Below, one piece after another: positions 13,511-30,059 of a stretch of DNA of 64,000 nt. The notes below the pieces were generated by a model that saw only the letters and a program-made list of their open reading frames with translations, had not been told where the DNA came from and ran no database searches. Numbering within the stretch: the first letter of the stretch is position 1; every line of letters begins with the position of its first letter. The DNA lies in the NCBI GenBank assembly GCA_006937955.1, contig SSNP01000015.1, forward strand, positions 5,176,786 through 5,240,785. Direction: 5' to 3'. Source of the stretch: Pachypanchax playfairii. Taxonomy: Eukaryota; Chordata; Actinopteri; Cyprinodontiformes; Aplocheilidae. Both the position numbers and the translations under genes were made by a program.

Positions 13511-13620
13511 CTATTTAAATCATATTGGATATCTGATGACAATCTCAGGAAAGAGCACAAGATAAATGTTTACTGCAACCATGGCTGAAATATTGAGCTC
13601 CAAAGTCCAAACTCTTCAAA
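13511..13620 (+). promoter_or_regulatory. Candidate TATA promoter with short first exon
   Basis: CTATTTAAAT at 13511-13520 is followed about 60 bases later by an ATG at 13581 in good Kozak context (ACCATGG). A 13-codon open segment then runs to a strong GTAAGT donor at 13621. The spacing would fit a TATA-driven first exon. No downstream exon was identified, and such combinations occur by chance, so this is only a candidate. Confidence 0.2.
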
Positions 13621-13669
13621 GTAAGTTCCAAGTGGGTATTTAAATATATAATAATCACTTAATAAAATG

Positions 13670-13927
13670 AACAGACAAGTCCTGAGGATGTGCCAAAAGC
13701 CCCCTGAGACAATCCTCTACATACATGGAGGGTGGAGGGTAAAGGCATCAGTGGGGCCCATGGTCATCGGAGCACTTGGGGTAGTAACCCCCAAACTGGA
13801 GAAGAGGCTACTGCAGATCCCAGAAAACATCTGACAACTCAGTCCAGAAAAAAAAAAAATGTTTTGTGCAGAACCCTCAAACTCCTAGGCGTCTGGTAGA
13901 GGACCTGAACTAATACATACTGTATAG
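13670..13927 (+). mobile_element. LINE 3' fragment (Rex6/R4-Dong-type C-terminus)
   Basis: The plus-strand translation around 13763-13830 gives VIGALGVVTPKLEK and, after a gap, LQIP. This closely resembles the extreme C-terminus of a fish LINE polyprotein that ends after a restriction-like endonuclease domain. A second block at about 13868-13910 corresponds to the last residues and stop. A premature TGA at about 13833 and an A13 run near 13847 break the frame. The copy is severely 5'-truncated, as is usual for LINEs, and runs into the (CTAT)n array. The family name is from memory; LINE origin is more certain than the clade. Confidence 0.6.
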
Positions 13928-20991
<7,064 letters not shown>

Positions 20992-21204
20992 CACACAAAC
21001 ACCCACACCGAGGGCCAATTTAGAGTTTCAGTTAACCTAACATACATGTGTTATGGTCTGTGGGAGGAAAGCTGAGGACCTGGAAAAGACCCATGTCTGC
21101 ACATGGAGAACATTTAAACTCAATAAAGAAATGTGTCAGCTAACTTTCGAACACAGGATTTTCTCGTTGCGAGGCAACAGTGCTAACAACCATGCAGCCC
21201 CGTG
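20992..21204 (-). mobile_element. tRNA-headed SINE, copy 1
   Basis: Read on the minus strand it starts near 21204 with a tRNA-like head. TGGTTGTTAGCACTG lies in the A-box position and TGTTCGAAAG in the B-box position, about 30 bases apart as in pol III internal promoters. The body contains CTGTGGGAGGAAAG (about 21058-21071) and the tail contains AGGGCCAATTTAGAGT, both typical of a widespread teleost repeat. Both boxes are mutated, so transcription is unlikely. The related copy at 61036-61222 shares the order of these blocks. Confidence 0.6.
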
Positions 21205-21558
21205 TTAAACAGAAAATCTTATTTCAGAATGTCTGAAAACAAAATATAGATAGAAAAACATTCTCTAATAAGTCCCACAGAGCACAGATTATGACATCCC
21301 AACTTTCATTTTTGACTGCTACAAGTTCTATAATTGGTGCTGTTTTAAAGGCAAGAGGTGACCATTTCAAATATTGTTTTTTGTGTTTTTTCATCTGTTT
21401 ATTGCACATTGTATCTACACATTTATTATATTTTTGACTCCCAAATAAAAAAGTAGAAAAAGCTACACAAAAATATATATATATTTTTTTTTTAAGAAAC
21501 AAACATTAAATGTCAGGTTTGACATTGTGTTTATTCATTTACAAGACATAATTTTAAG
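21205..21558. other. AT-rich spacer
   Basis: No gene or element was seen between the SINE and the LTR element. It includes a short ATATATATAT plus T run at about 21475-21493. Confidence 0.5.
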
Positions 21559-21563
21559 ACATC
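21559..21563. repeat. Target-site duplication, left copy (ACATC)
   Basis: ACATC immediately precedes TGTCAGG at 21564 and is repeated exactly after CCCTGACA at the other edge of the block (25183-25187). Five bases is a usual duplication length for Ty3/Gypsy-type integration. Confidence 0.75.
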
Positions 21564-21662
21564 TGTCAGGTTCAGTTACCAGGTAGGGGGGGGTTGAACT
21601 GAACTCCAAAGCGACCCAACTCCAAGACACACACACGAGAACCAGGGATCAGTAAAGGTGAG

Positions 21663-21668
21663 TTTATT
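21663..21668 (-). terminator. LTR polyadenylation signal AATAAA
   Basis: AATAAA on the minus strand, about 100 bases before the LTR 3' end. The placement fits the R/U5 boundary. Confidence 0.5.
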
Positions 21669-22417
21669 GTACTATATGCACAAGACAACAATGCAGAGAA
21701 TATGAAATGTGCACGATGAAAAACACAGGACTGGAACGGCAGTGGGGTGGAGACTCGATCCTGGAGGAGAGGCTCGTTATTGACATATGAAAACAGCCCG
21801 CTGCAGTGTGCGGGGATAGTGCTTGGATACTCACAGTGACGCGGTGACTGAAGCTGCGTGTGGTGAGATCCAAGGGACACTGCAGCGGGGGTGGTGCTCC
21901 AGGAGTCGAGGCAGTGCGGTGAGGTCCGGGGCGCGGTGCTGTCGATGCCTGCGTGGGTCCAGCAGGGGAGGCAGCAGCGCGCTCACCGGAGAGGTGTGGA
22001 TCCAGAGGCGACCAGGGACAGACAGGAGCCAGAGGGAAAGAGCCAGTCGCGTACCTCCGCAACTGAGCTCTAACTCTTCCGTGTCCAAGCCAGTGCTCAC
22101 GATAAGCGGGTAACTCACCACGCAGAGGCACTGGCTCTGGATGATGCTCCAGGACACGGGTCCGGGAACGGGGAAAGGAGAGCGGGTCGGCTAGCTCACG
22201 ACCGCTAAAACCCCGGCAGGATTGACAGCAGCGTGGTGACCGGTGAGGCACTCAGAACTGGAGGAGCGCTCCAGCATATATGACTACGAGATGAAGGGAG
22301 AGAAGGCAGGTTAGCAGCACTAACAAAACAACTGTCATAATTATTCCCTGGCCACTCTGTACCACGTTAAGGTTGTGTAAGAGAACGAACTGGCGCCTGT
22401 CTGTGGTTCTTCCTCTG

Positions 22418-22425
22418 TTTAAATA
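22418..22425 (-). promoter_or_regulatory. LTR TATA box
   Basis: TATTTAAA on the minus strand, about 200 bases from the LTR start, flanked by GC-richer sequence. The position fits the U3 core promoter of the element. Confidence 0.55.
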
Positions 22426-22624
22426 CCCAGCTCTCCTGAGCTGGGTAACGATCCACACCTGCAACCACTGATGACTGCCACGCCCTGGAACTGACAATTA
22501 GTGTCACAAGCACCACACTCACCAGCTGCAGAGATCCCCATAGTCACCAGTGAAACACACAACTTACAGTGAAAAAAGCCATCACCAACATCAATCCCCA
22601 ACACAAAAACCCCAGACCCTGACA

Positions 22625-22640
22625 GGACCCCCCCCCTTAA
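22625..22640 (-). other. Polypurine tract
   Basis: On the minus strand TTAAGGGGGGGGGTCC sits immediately upstream of TGTCAGGG. A purine run abutting the 3' LTR primes plus-strand DNA synthesis in LTR retrotransposons. This fixes the element's orientation as minus. Confidence 0.65.
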
Positions 22641-22849
22641 GGGGCGGCACCCGACGTCCCAAACACAAAACCCCAGTACGGGTGGGAGGTGGGAGGTAAG
22701 GCAGGGGGGACTAACCTAAGGTCAGGGTCAAGCCAACAAAAAACCCCAGGCTAACATAAACAAAGTCAAACCTGGGAACCAAAAGCGCCCTAGGCGCAGA
22801 GAGTCAGGAGGCGGCCTAGGCCCTGGTGAGTGGCTCCTCGACTCCAGTC
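22641..22849 (-). other. Internal spacer between arrays and polypurine tract
   Basis: Unique-looking, GC-moderate DNA that holds the stop codon of the long repeat-encoded frame (about 22790-22792) and about 150 bases of presumed 3' untranslated region before the polypurine tract. Confidence 0.45.
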
Positions 22850-23080
22850 TAGCGGCCGGCCTGAAGACCGCTCTGAGAGGTGCCCAGAGTCTGGAGGGCG
22901 GCCAGGATGCCGCTCTGAGAGGCGCCCAGAGTCTGGAGGGCGGCCAGGATGCCGCTCTGAGAGGCGCCCAGAGTCTGGAGGGCGGCCAGGATGCCGCTCT
23001 GAGAGGCGCCGACAGTCTGGGGGACGGCCTGGAGGCCGAGAGAAGAGGTGCCCAGACTCTGGAGGACGACCTGGGTGCCG
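22850..23080. repeat. 42-bp tandem array (about 5 units)
   Basis: Units of 42 bp with core GGCGGCCAGGATGCCGCTCT and AGAGTCTGGAGG, very similar to one another at 22870-23010 and more diverged at the edges. Each contains the dyad GCGGC-6 nt-GCCGC. Confidence 0.8.
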
Positions 23081-23089
23081 CGAAGCCTT

Positions 23090-24475
23090 GAGGCGCAGCG
23101 CGCCTATGGTGCGGCCTGGACGCCGCGAAGCCTGGAGGCGCAGCGCGCCTATGGTGCGGCCTGGACGCCACGGAGCCTTGAGGCGCAGCGCGCCTATGGT
23201 GCGGCCTGGACGCCGCGGAGCCTTGAGGCGCAGCGCGCCTATGGTGCGGCCTGGACGCCGCAAAGCCTTGAGGCGCAGCGCGCCTATGGTGCGGCCTGGA
23301 CGCCGCAAAGCCTTGAGGCGCAGCGCGCCTGAGGTGCGGCTTGGGCGCCGCTGAGCGTTGAGGCGCAGCGCGCCTGAGGTGCGGCTTGGGCGCCGCTGAG
23401 CGTTGAGGCGCAGCGCGCCTGAGGTGCGGCTTGGACGCCGCTGAGCGTTGAGGCGCAGCGCGCCTGGGGTGCGGCTTGGGCGCCGCTGAGCGTTGAGGCG
23501 CAGCGCGCCTGGAGGACGGCCTTGGAGCCGCAAAGCGAAGAGGCGCAGCGCGCCTGGGGGGCGGCCTTGGATCCGCGAGGCGAAGAGGCGCAGCGCGCCT
23601 GGAGAGCGGCCTTGGTGCCGCGAGGCGAAGAGGCGCAGCGCGCCTGGCGGGCGGCCTTGGTGCCGCGAGGCGAAGAGGCGCAGCGCGCCTGGCGGGCGGC
23701 CTTGGTGCCGCGAGGCGAAGAGGCGCCGCGCGCCTTGAGTGCGGCCTGGGAGCCGCGAAACGAAGAGGCGCAGAGCGCCTGGCGGGCGGCCTTGGTGCCG
23801 CGAACCGATGAGGCGCAGCGCGCCTGGAGGACGGCCTTGGAGCCGCAAAGCGAAAAGGCGCAGCGCGCCTGGAGAGCGGCCTTGGTGCCGCGAGGCGAAG
23901 AGGCGCAGCGCGCCTGAGGTGCGGCTTGGGCGCCGCTGAGCGTTGAGGCGCAGCGCGCCTGAGGTGCGGCTTGGACGCCGCTGAGCGTTGAGGCGCAGCG
24001 CGCCTGGGGTGCGGCTTGGGCGCCGCTGAGCGCTGAGGCGCAGCGCGCCTGGGGGGCGGCCTTGGAGCCGCAAAGCGAAGAGGCGCAGCGCGCCTGGAGA
24101 GCGGCCTTGGTGCCGCGAGGCGAAGAGGCGCAGCGCGCCTGAGGTGCGGCTTGGGCGCCGCTGAGCGTTGAGGCGCAGCGCGCCTGGGGTGCGGCTTGGG
24201 CGCCGCTGAGCGTTGAGGCGCAGCGCGCCTGGAGGACGGCCTTGGAGCCGCAAAGCGAAAAGGCGCAGCGCGCCTGGAGAGCGGCCTTGGTGCCGCGAGG
24301 CGAAGAGGCGCAGCGCGCCTGGAGAGCGGCCTTGGTGCCGCGAAACGATGAGGCGCAGCGCGCCTGGGGGACGGCCTTGGAGCCGCAAAGCGAAGAGGCG
24401 CAGCGCGCCTGGAGAGCGGCCTTGGTGCCGCGAGGCGAAGAGGCGCCGCGCGCCTTGAGTGCGGCCTGAGAGCCG
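23090..24475. repeat. 45-bp tandem array (about 31 units) with higher-order structure
   Basis: The constant core AGGCGCAGCGCGCCT recurs every 45 bp (for example 23091, 23136, 23181). Variant segments follow it, defining at least four unit types that recur in the same order several times, a higher-order repeat. Every unit carries AGGCGC-3 nt-GCGCCT and nearly all carry GCGGC-6 nt-GCCGC dyads. CpG is very dense, in sharp contrast with the AT-rich flanks. Confidence 0.9.
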
Positions 24476-24639
24476 CGGAGTGAAGAGGCGCCTGACGTCT
24501 GGAGCGCGACTTGAGAGCCGCGGAACGAGGAGGCGCCTGGCATCTGGAGTGCGGCCACTGCTGCCAGCAGAGAGACGGCCGCTGATGCCGAATGGAGGTC
24601 TGGGTGGTCTTGGAGGTCTGGAAACTGGATCTGATGCCA

Positions 24640-25174
24640 TCGGGGAACCGTCGCGGACGGCGACGTCCCCGGACCCCGGTGTTGGAGGAACGTCGCGGAC
24701 GGCGACTTCCTCAAACCCAGTCTGAAGTGTTGGAGGACCGTCGCGGACGGCGACGTCCTCGAACCCAGGCGGAGGCGTTGGAGGATTGTCGCGGACGGCG
24801 ACGTCCTCGAACCCTGGCGGAGGCGTTGGAGGACCGTCGCGGACGGCGACGTCCTCGGACCCTGGCGTTGGGGGAGCGTCGCGGACGGCGACGTCCTCGG
24901 ACCCTGGCGTTGTAGGACCGTCGCGGACGGCGACGTCCTCGAACCCAGGAGGATGTGCTGGAGGACCGTCGCGGACGGCGACGTCCTCGAACCCAGGCGT
25001 TGGAGGACCGTCGCGGACGGCGACGTCCTCGATCCCTGGCGTTGGAGGCGCGTCGCGGACGGCGACGCCCTCGGACCCAGGCGTTGGAGGACCATCGCGG
25101 ACGGCGACGTCCTCGAACCCTGGCGTTGGAGGCGCGTCGCGGACGGCGACGCCCTCGGACCCAGGCGTTGGAGG
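24640..25174. repeat. 42-bp tandem array (12 units)
   Basis: Twelve occurrences of GCGGACGGCGAC, mostly spaced 42 bp and some longer (insertions such as the one near 24950). Most units contain the perfect dyad CGTCGC-GGACG-GCGACG. The array ends at the element's 5' boundary with no intervening LTR. Confidence 0.9.
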
Positions 25175-25182
25175 CCCTGACA

Positions 25183-25187
25183 ACATC
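25183..25187. repeat. Target-site duplication, right copy (ACATC)
   Basis: Exact match to 21559-21563, immediately after CCCTGACA at 25175-25182. Confidence 0.75.
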
Positions 25188-25293
25188 AATAACAACAATC
25201 TGGCTGTTTAGACACTTTGTCCACCCCATTGTACTGAGTGACTTCCATTTCACACAAATGTACTGGACAATTATTGGTCACATGTACAAATAC

Positions 25294-25338
<45 letters not shown>

Positions 25339-27604
25339 CATCTATGAAACAAGACTGCTGATTTGCAAATGTGGGACTTAGTATCAGTATAACTTAACCC
25401 AGAACAAATGCTTTCAAATATTTTATTTACAAAATATATTTTTTAGCATTATGTTGAATTTATAGTACATAATATTTTGTTGTATATTGAAAAAAGACAA
25501 GTAAACACTGCATGGACATGGAAAAGCAAAGACACACACTCCAAAAAGTGGCTACATATTTGTCAGTGATGACATGATTTACAATATTAATTTATTTACA
25601 ATAAATTAATCTGTTTCATGTTTAACACTTCAAATGACTAGTTCACCTTTAATATGATGGTAACTTTAGGATTCCCTAATGATTTAATACAGTCAGAGAC
25701 CTGACGGAATTTAAAAAATGAAGAACTCGTTGAAAAAAGTAGACTTCAGTAAGACATCATCAAATTTAAACAGCATAAAATGTGGGACATTCATTACTGT
25801 GGTGCACTGCTGGAATATGACTTTGATGTGCATATGATGTGCAGCTAGAAAACGAAAGAAGAAGTGACACTGGGAATGATAAGTACTCTGACAACAGAGC
25901 TAAAATCCTGTTGAGAGAGCCATCGCGTTTCATACTCTCCAATTACACGACTTTCCTGCACGGCCATCATGAATCATAGAACAGATCATGATCCTTTAAT
26001 GGACACATTGAATTAGTGGCACATTGGGCTCTGTTGTTTCCTGATCCTGTTATTCTGTGCTCTGTGGCTTTCAGAAATACCTCAAAAAGAGTTTTACTTT
26101 GCAAAAAATGTGTTTCCCAAAGAGAAATGAAGCACATGAAATTATTCTTTGATTGAGGACTTGATTGCATGGAAAGAAAAATGACGATGGAAAATTGTTG
26201 CTGCAAATACAATTGAAAGAAACTGAAGGGCAAGTCACTATTGTTAAAGGTGCGGCAGTTTGGGATGATGCTTTTGTTAAATACATTAAAAATATATATT
26301 TTTAAAGTAGCTGTTTGATTATTCATGTGCATCCCAACAAACTGTAAACACTGGTACGTGTTTCTCATTGTGTCCTTTTGAAATGAGCTGCTCATTTGCT
26401 CTGCAAGTTCCCAGGAGTCCTCTAATTTTCCTCCCCACTCTAAAATAATGCAGCTCAGTTTGCTTGGACACTATGAGCTCTGTATATGTGAATATACTGT
26501 AAGTGTGAGTGAGTCTCAATCCTTATTATCCATAGCAATGATTGATGCCCCCTTAAGAGAGAGACAATTTGAAAGATCTATATTTGCAACCAACAACTTA
26601 AATTTGTGTAAACATTGAATTTATTACATAACTTGTTTATGTGCACTAACATGCATGCATTAACATCCAGTAAAACTAAGTTTACCAACTATAACAAACA
26701 AAATAAAACCTGGTTAAATAAGCTTTTCAAGCTCTTTTGAAATACTTTTAAACTTTTAGATTGTTTTTAATCTTTAAAAAAATACATAGTTTTTCCAAAG
26801 GTCACATAACACTCATTCAGACTGTCTTAAACTCGTTTTACATTCTCAATATCTTCAGTGGGAAGATTACAGTTTATCTCAATTTATTCCTCCCTTCAGG
26901 TTAATCTCGATCTAAATGTGGTTCGTTTGGTTTGTTGTTTCAGAGAACACAATGCACCACTCTGTGGTCTGAGTTGCAAATAGATTCACTGCATTCTTTG
27001 ATCCTGACATGTCATTTCAAACATACAAATGCTGCCATGTAGAGAGTTTGCCTTCGAGTAAAACTAAAATACTGTAAATGCAAAGCAGTGTTTGTAAGAA
27101 TGCATAAGTGGGGCTGTGGTTAAAAAAAAAAAAGATTTCCAGGTTAGACAAACAGATTCTTAGTTTGTATTTAGACTTAACTTTACTACTCTATAATTAT
27201 ACATTTTTTACAGGTATTTTCAGGGCATTCCCCTTTTTATATAAAAAAAAATGAATGCAGTGTGTATGTGTGTGTGTTATGAGGAGATGAGTTTTATTTG
27301 ACTGTATTATTTGTCGTTAATAATGTTTTTGCCTATTTGTTTATGTGTTTCTCTCTTTCTTTCCAAAATATCTCATCAGCAACTGAAAAGTTTTCTTTTC
27401 TTTTTTTACTTTTTCCTCTCCTGACCTTGTTAGCAGACATTATTGTGGCTCTGGATGCATCACTATGTCAGAACAGGTTTACTCTACAACAGGAGCATTT
27501 TAACATACAGCTTCTGTTCTCTCATTGACTTTAATTAACCTGTGCATTGTCCATGGGTCATTTTGTTTTAGTGTAGGACAGGTGTATGGTAATTCCAAGG
27601 ACAT
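25188..27604. other. AT-rich noncoding stretch with (AT)n
   Basis: Contains an (AT)n microsatellite at 25297-25336 and a perfect hairpin at 25586-25610 with 11-bp arms (ATTAATTTATT) around TAC. No gene was recognised. A 142-codon minus frame at 25967-26395 has no domain-like pattern. Confidence 0.5.
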
Positions 27605-28140
27605 CATGTTGCCGTACCCCTGCTTAAGTGACGCATATTACGCGGCCGATAGCCGCCAATAAAGTCAATCAGACCCTTCCCACTGCGCGAGCAGCAGCAT
27701 GCATGAGACGTGTCCCAGAAGCGTAGTGTTGCGAGCATTACGCAACAGTTCTATTTTTTACCGGGTACGCTTCTAAAACGCGTCAAGTTCAGCAGTTCAG
27801 TTTGGACCAAACAGGAAATCAGCCGTTCGTACCTGGAAGTTTTAAAATAAAAGGACACATTCCAGATTTCCGTTTGCAAGACTACGAAAAACTACAGTAC
27901 CTGTGACGGGCTTGAAGTCCGTAGGTGCTGTGAAAATAAGTCACATAGCTTCTGGATACATTTTGTCGTCTTTCTCCCTGCTTGTTGTTGTGTGTACCGA
28001 AGAAATCACGCACGTTTTCACTATTCTCATGAAATTTCGTGATCTTTCAGGACCAGCTGGATGTGACGCTGCATGAGTGATTTACGCGTGTGAAGCGCTC
28101 CCGGTAGCTAGGGATACGTTGCTCACTGCTGATGCATCCA
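27605..28140. other. CpG-rich block of uncertain nature
   Basis: CpG dinucleotides are far denser here than in the surrounding kilobases (for example TTACGCGGCCGATAGCCGCC near 27640 and ACGCGTGTGAAGCGCTCCCG near 28083). No long frame, splice pattern or clear terminus was found. It could be a CpG island or promoter, or the GC-rich end of a DNA transposon or LINE 5' region; parts read like repetitive fish sequence. Confidence 0.4.
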
Positions 28141-28366
28141 GTGGAAAAGAGCCTTTACAGATCACATGTTTATGAAATAGAGGGTACAGACAAATAGAGA
28201 GAAGGCCACCTAATAGATAGCAACGCTTCAGCTTCAGTCAGACGGACACTGATCAGCAAATTCTGGAGGCGAAAGACGCATATCGGGAGTCCACAAGAGA
28301 ATAAAGCAAATAATCCATACATTGATTACCTAAAGTATTTATTCATCTACCTTCATACATACAGTA

Positions 28367-28433
28367 TATAAACTCATATTCATATGAGTTTATATGAGTT
28401 ATGAATATGAGTTTATATATATAACTCATATTC
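28367..28433. repeat. Pair of AT-rich palindromes
   Basis: 28367-28394 is TATAAACTCATA, four bases, then its exact inverse. 28403-28433 has GAATATGAGTT and its exact inverse around nine bases. The two share the word ATATGAGTTTATA, so they probably arose from one another. Confidence 0.8.
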
Positions 28434-29522
28434 AATTCATGCAGGACCTTAAGGACCTGGCGGGGACGTATGGCTTTTGACAGTCTTTGATATACGACAT
28501 GTTGGTGCTTTTCCCTTCAATAAACTAAAACCAAGATTTTGAAGTGGATATAAGAACTTATTGTAAGTTGGTGTACCTGTGTAAGTGAAGAATGATGTGT
28601 GTATTTGGAAGATTTAGTCTGAAGCCTATAGCGCAATCAATCCCAGGAGCTTTTGCTTGGTAAAAGATACAATAGTCCAGATGCAATGAAATGATAGCAT
28701 GAATAATTTCCAGCTCTGAATTTGACTCAGTAGAACTCAACTTGTGTTTCCATGATGATAAAAACAAGAGCACACCAACAATCCATTTTGAACATCAAAA
28801 ATAAAAGCTGAATCAAAATCTACACCAATGTTCTTGATGAAAGTTTGCTTTGCATAGTGACCAAGAAAGTGCATATGTGATTTTACGTTGATGCTCATCG
28901 GGGCACAGATGAAGATTTCAGTTCTTTTAACTGTAGAAAGTTTTCAAACATCCAGCGTTTAATAATGTGGAAACATCTCAGTAATGACTGTAGCTAGACC
29001 TCCTTTTTGTCTTAAATGAGATAACTGAACATCTACATACAAGTGCTTGAAGGTATCAAATTTGGCATCATTTCTGTTGCAAAATGCAGCAAATGTCAAA
29101 CAGCAAGACACTGAGCTGTTTTACCAGAGAGCCAACAAACATACTTCCACATCATTAAGTCTGTTAATTAGAAGTTCATTAAAAGTTTTGCAGCAGAAGT
29201 AAGTAACTTGTTACCTGACTGAATGGCTTCATCATGACAGTTCTAACAATACCTGCTTTTCAGTTCAACAATCCTGCAACCATCCCTGATTGTGTAATAC
29301 AGTATGTTTTATTGAAACTGGTAAATCTGTTTCTCACAATATCCTCTAGACAGTGTTTGAAAAAACTGAAAAAGAAAACACTTGTATGTTGTTTTTTTTA
29401 TTTGCAAACCCAAACTCAGTTTGTATGAACCCAGGATTCTGTTTCAGACAACATCTAAGTTTTATTTTGACATAAAAGTCTATTTTTTATTTTAATTTTA
29501 GCCAAACATTCTGAAATAGTCA
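28434..29522. other. Noncoding stretch
   Basis: Nothing recognisable was seen in this interval. Confidence 0.45.
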
Positions 29523-30059
29523 TGTTGGCTGTTTCTTTCGAACTGGACCCAAATGCAGGCAGACATGGCGACTTAATCAAGAAAAGCAAAAGGTTGACAT
29601 GGCAGCAAAAGTAACACGCTTACAGATGTGAGACACAGGAGACATGAGGGCAAACCATGGGTGTGAACACATAGAGCATGTGACAACAAACTGACTGAGA
29701 GAAGTATTTAAGCTGAGTGTAGGTGATTGTAGAATGGGAGCAGCTGAGGAGAAACTAATCAGGATGAATGATAACCAGCTGCAACAAGCCAGAAAGAAGA
29801 AAGAGGAACAGAGTAAATGAACCACAAGAGACCAGAACAAACTAAAGACAACAGAACACAGAGAGAAGGCAGGAATAAATACAAATTCATACCTTAACTA
29901 CACAAAAAAGAGTCTCATATAATAGATAAGTATTCCAAAAAAACCCTAACTATAAAGAAACAGGAAAAACAAAACTCAACAAAATAAAACCATAGAAATC
30001 CTGGCAAAACACTCATGAAAACATAAGCAAAACAAACTCAAACCCACAACCCTGATACA
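29523..30059 (-). mobile_element. Decayed solo LTR-like sequence
   Basis: On the minus strand it opens TGTATCAGGGTTGTGGGTTT, comparable with the start of the LTR at 21564-22624, and closes with TTTGGGTCCAGTTCGAAAG...AACA. This is the pattern of a common teleost LTR whose end carries TGCATTTGGGTCC. CTTAAATA near 29705-29712 could be its TATA box. A-rich plus-strand sequence at 29880-30050 corresponds to the T-rich U3 of such LTRs. No convincing target duplication was found, so boundaries are approximate. Confidence 0.4.

Larger units (their letters stand above)
21564..22624 (-). repeat. 3' LTR of the Gypsy-like element (1,061 bp)
   Basis: On the minus strand it opens TGTCAGGGTCTGGGG and closes GAACCTGACA, giving short TGTCAGG/CCTGACA inverted ends. 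It follows a G-rich polypurine tract. TATTTAAA lies about 200 bases inside the U3 end, and AATAAA lies about 100 bases before the end of U5, the order expected of an LTR. Short frames within the LTR are not considered real genes. Confidence 0.75.
21564..25182 (-). mobile_element. Nonautonomous LTR-retrotransposon derivative with vestigial 5' LTR
   Basis: The 3,619-bp block is bounded by TGTCAGG...CCCTGACA and flanked by a 5-bp direct repeat (ACATC). In minus-strand orientation it ends with a polypurine tract and a full 3' LTR. Its 5' edge has only TGTCAGGG of an LTR, fused straight to the internal tandem arrays. The primer-binding site, gag, protease, reverse transcriptase and integrase are all absent. 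The interior is almost wholly GC-rich arrays of 42- and 45-bp units. Ty3/Gypsy is the best guess from the 5-bp duplication and LTR ends. The deletion may have arisen by template switching before integration or by later recombination. The matching duplication on both sides favours the former or a precise short-homology event. Confidence 0.7.
22790..25182 (-). pseudogene. 5'-truncated repeat-encoded open frame (Arg/Pro-rich, about 800 codons)
   Basis: The minus strand stays open from the element's 5' edge to a stop at about 22790. The open frame actually extends to an ATG at 25198 in flanking DNA, so no element-derived start is preserved. Translation is built of 14- and 15-residue repeats: first 14-mers like DVAVRDGPPTPGFE, then about 31 copies of 15-mers like GALRLFALRLQGRPP, then 14-mers like SERHPGRPPDSGRL. 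All unit lengths are multiples of three. It has no catalytic motif, zinc knuckle or membrane segment. I infer the C-terminal tail of a retrotransposon polyprotein, or a frame kept open by composition, because other frames through the array are also long and open (603 codons on the same strand). No function is assigned. Confidence 0.4.

Noticed and set aside
21571..22500. Minus and plus frames of 60-195 codons within the LTR
   Set aside because: They lie within a well-bounded LTR and show no known domain; high GC lowers stop frequency.
22830..25296. Many long plus-strand frames rich in Arg, Glu, Ala and Pro
   Set aside because: They are mirror readings of the GC-rich tandem arrays. Element orientation (polypurine tract, LTR) is minus, and no plus-strand start or signal supports them.
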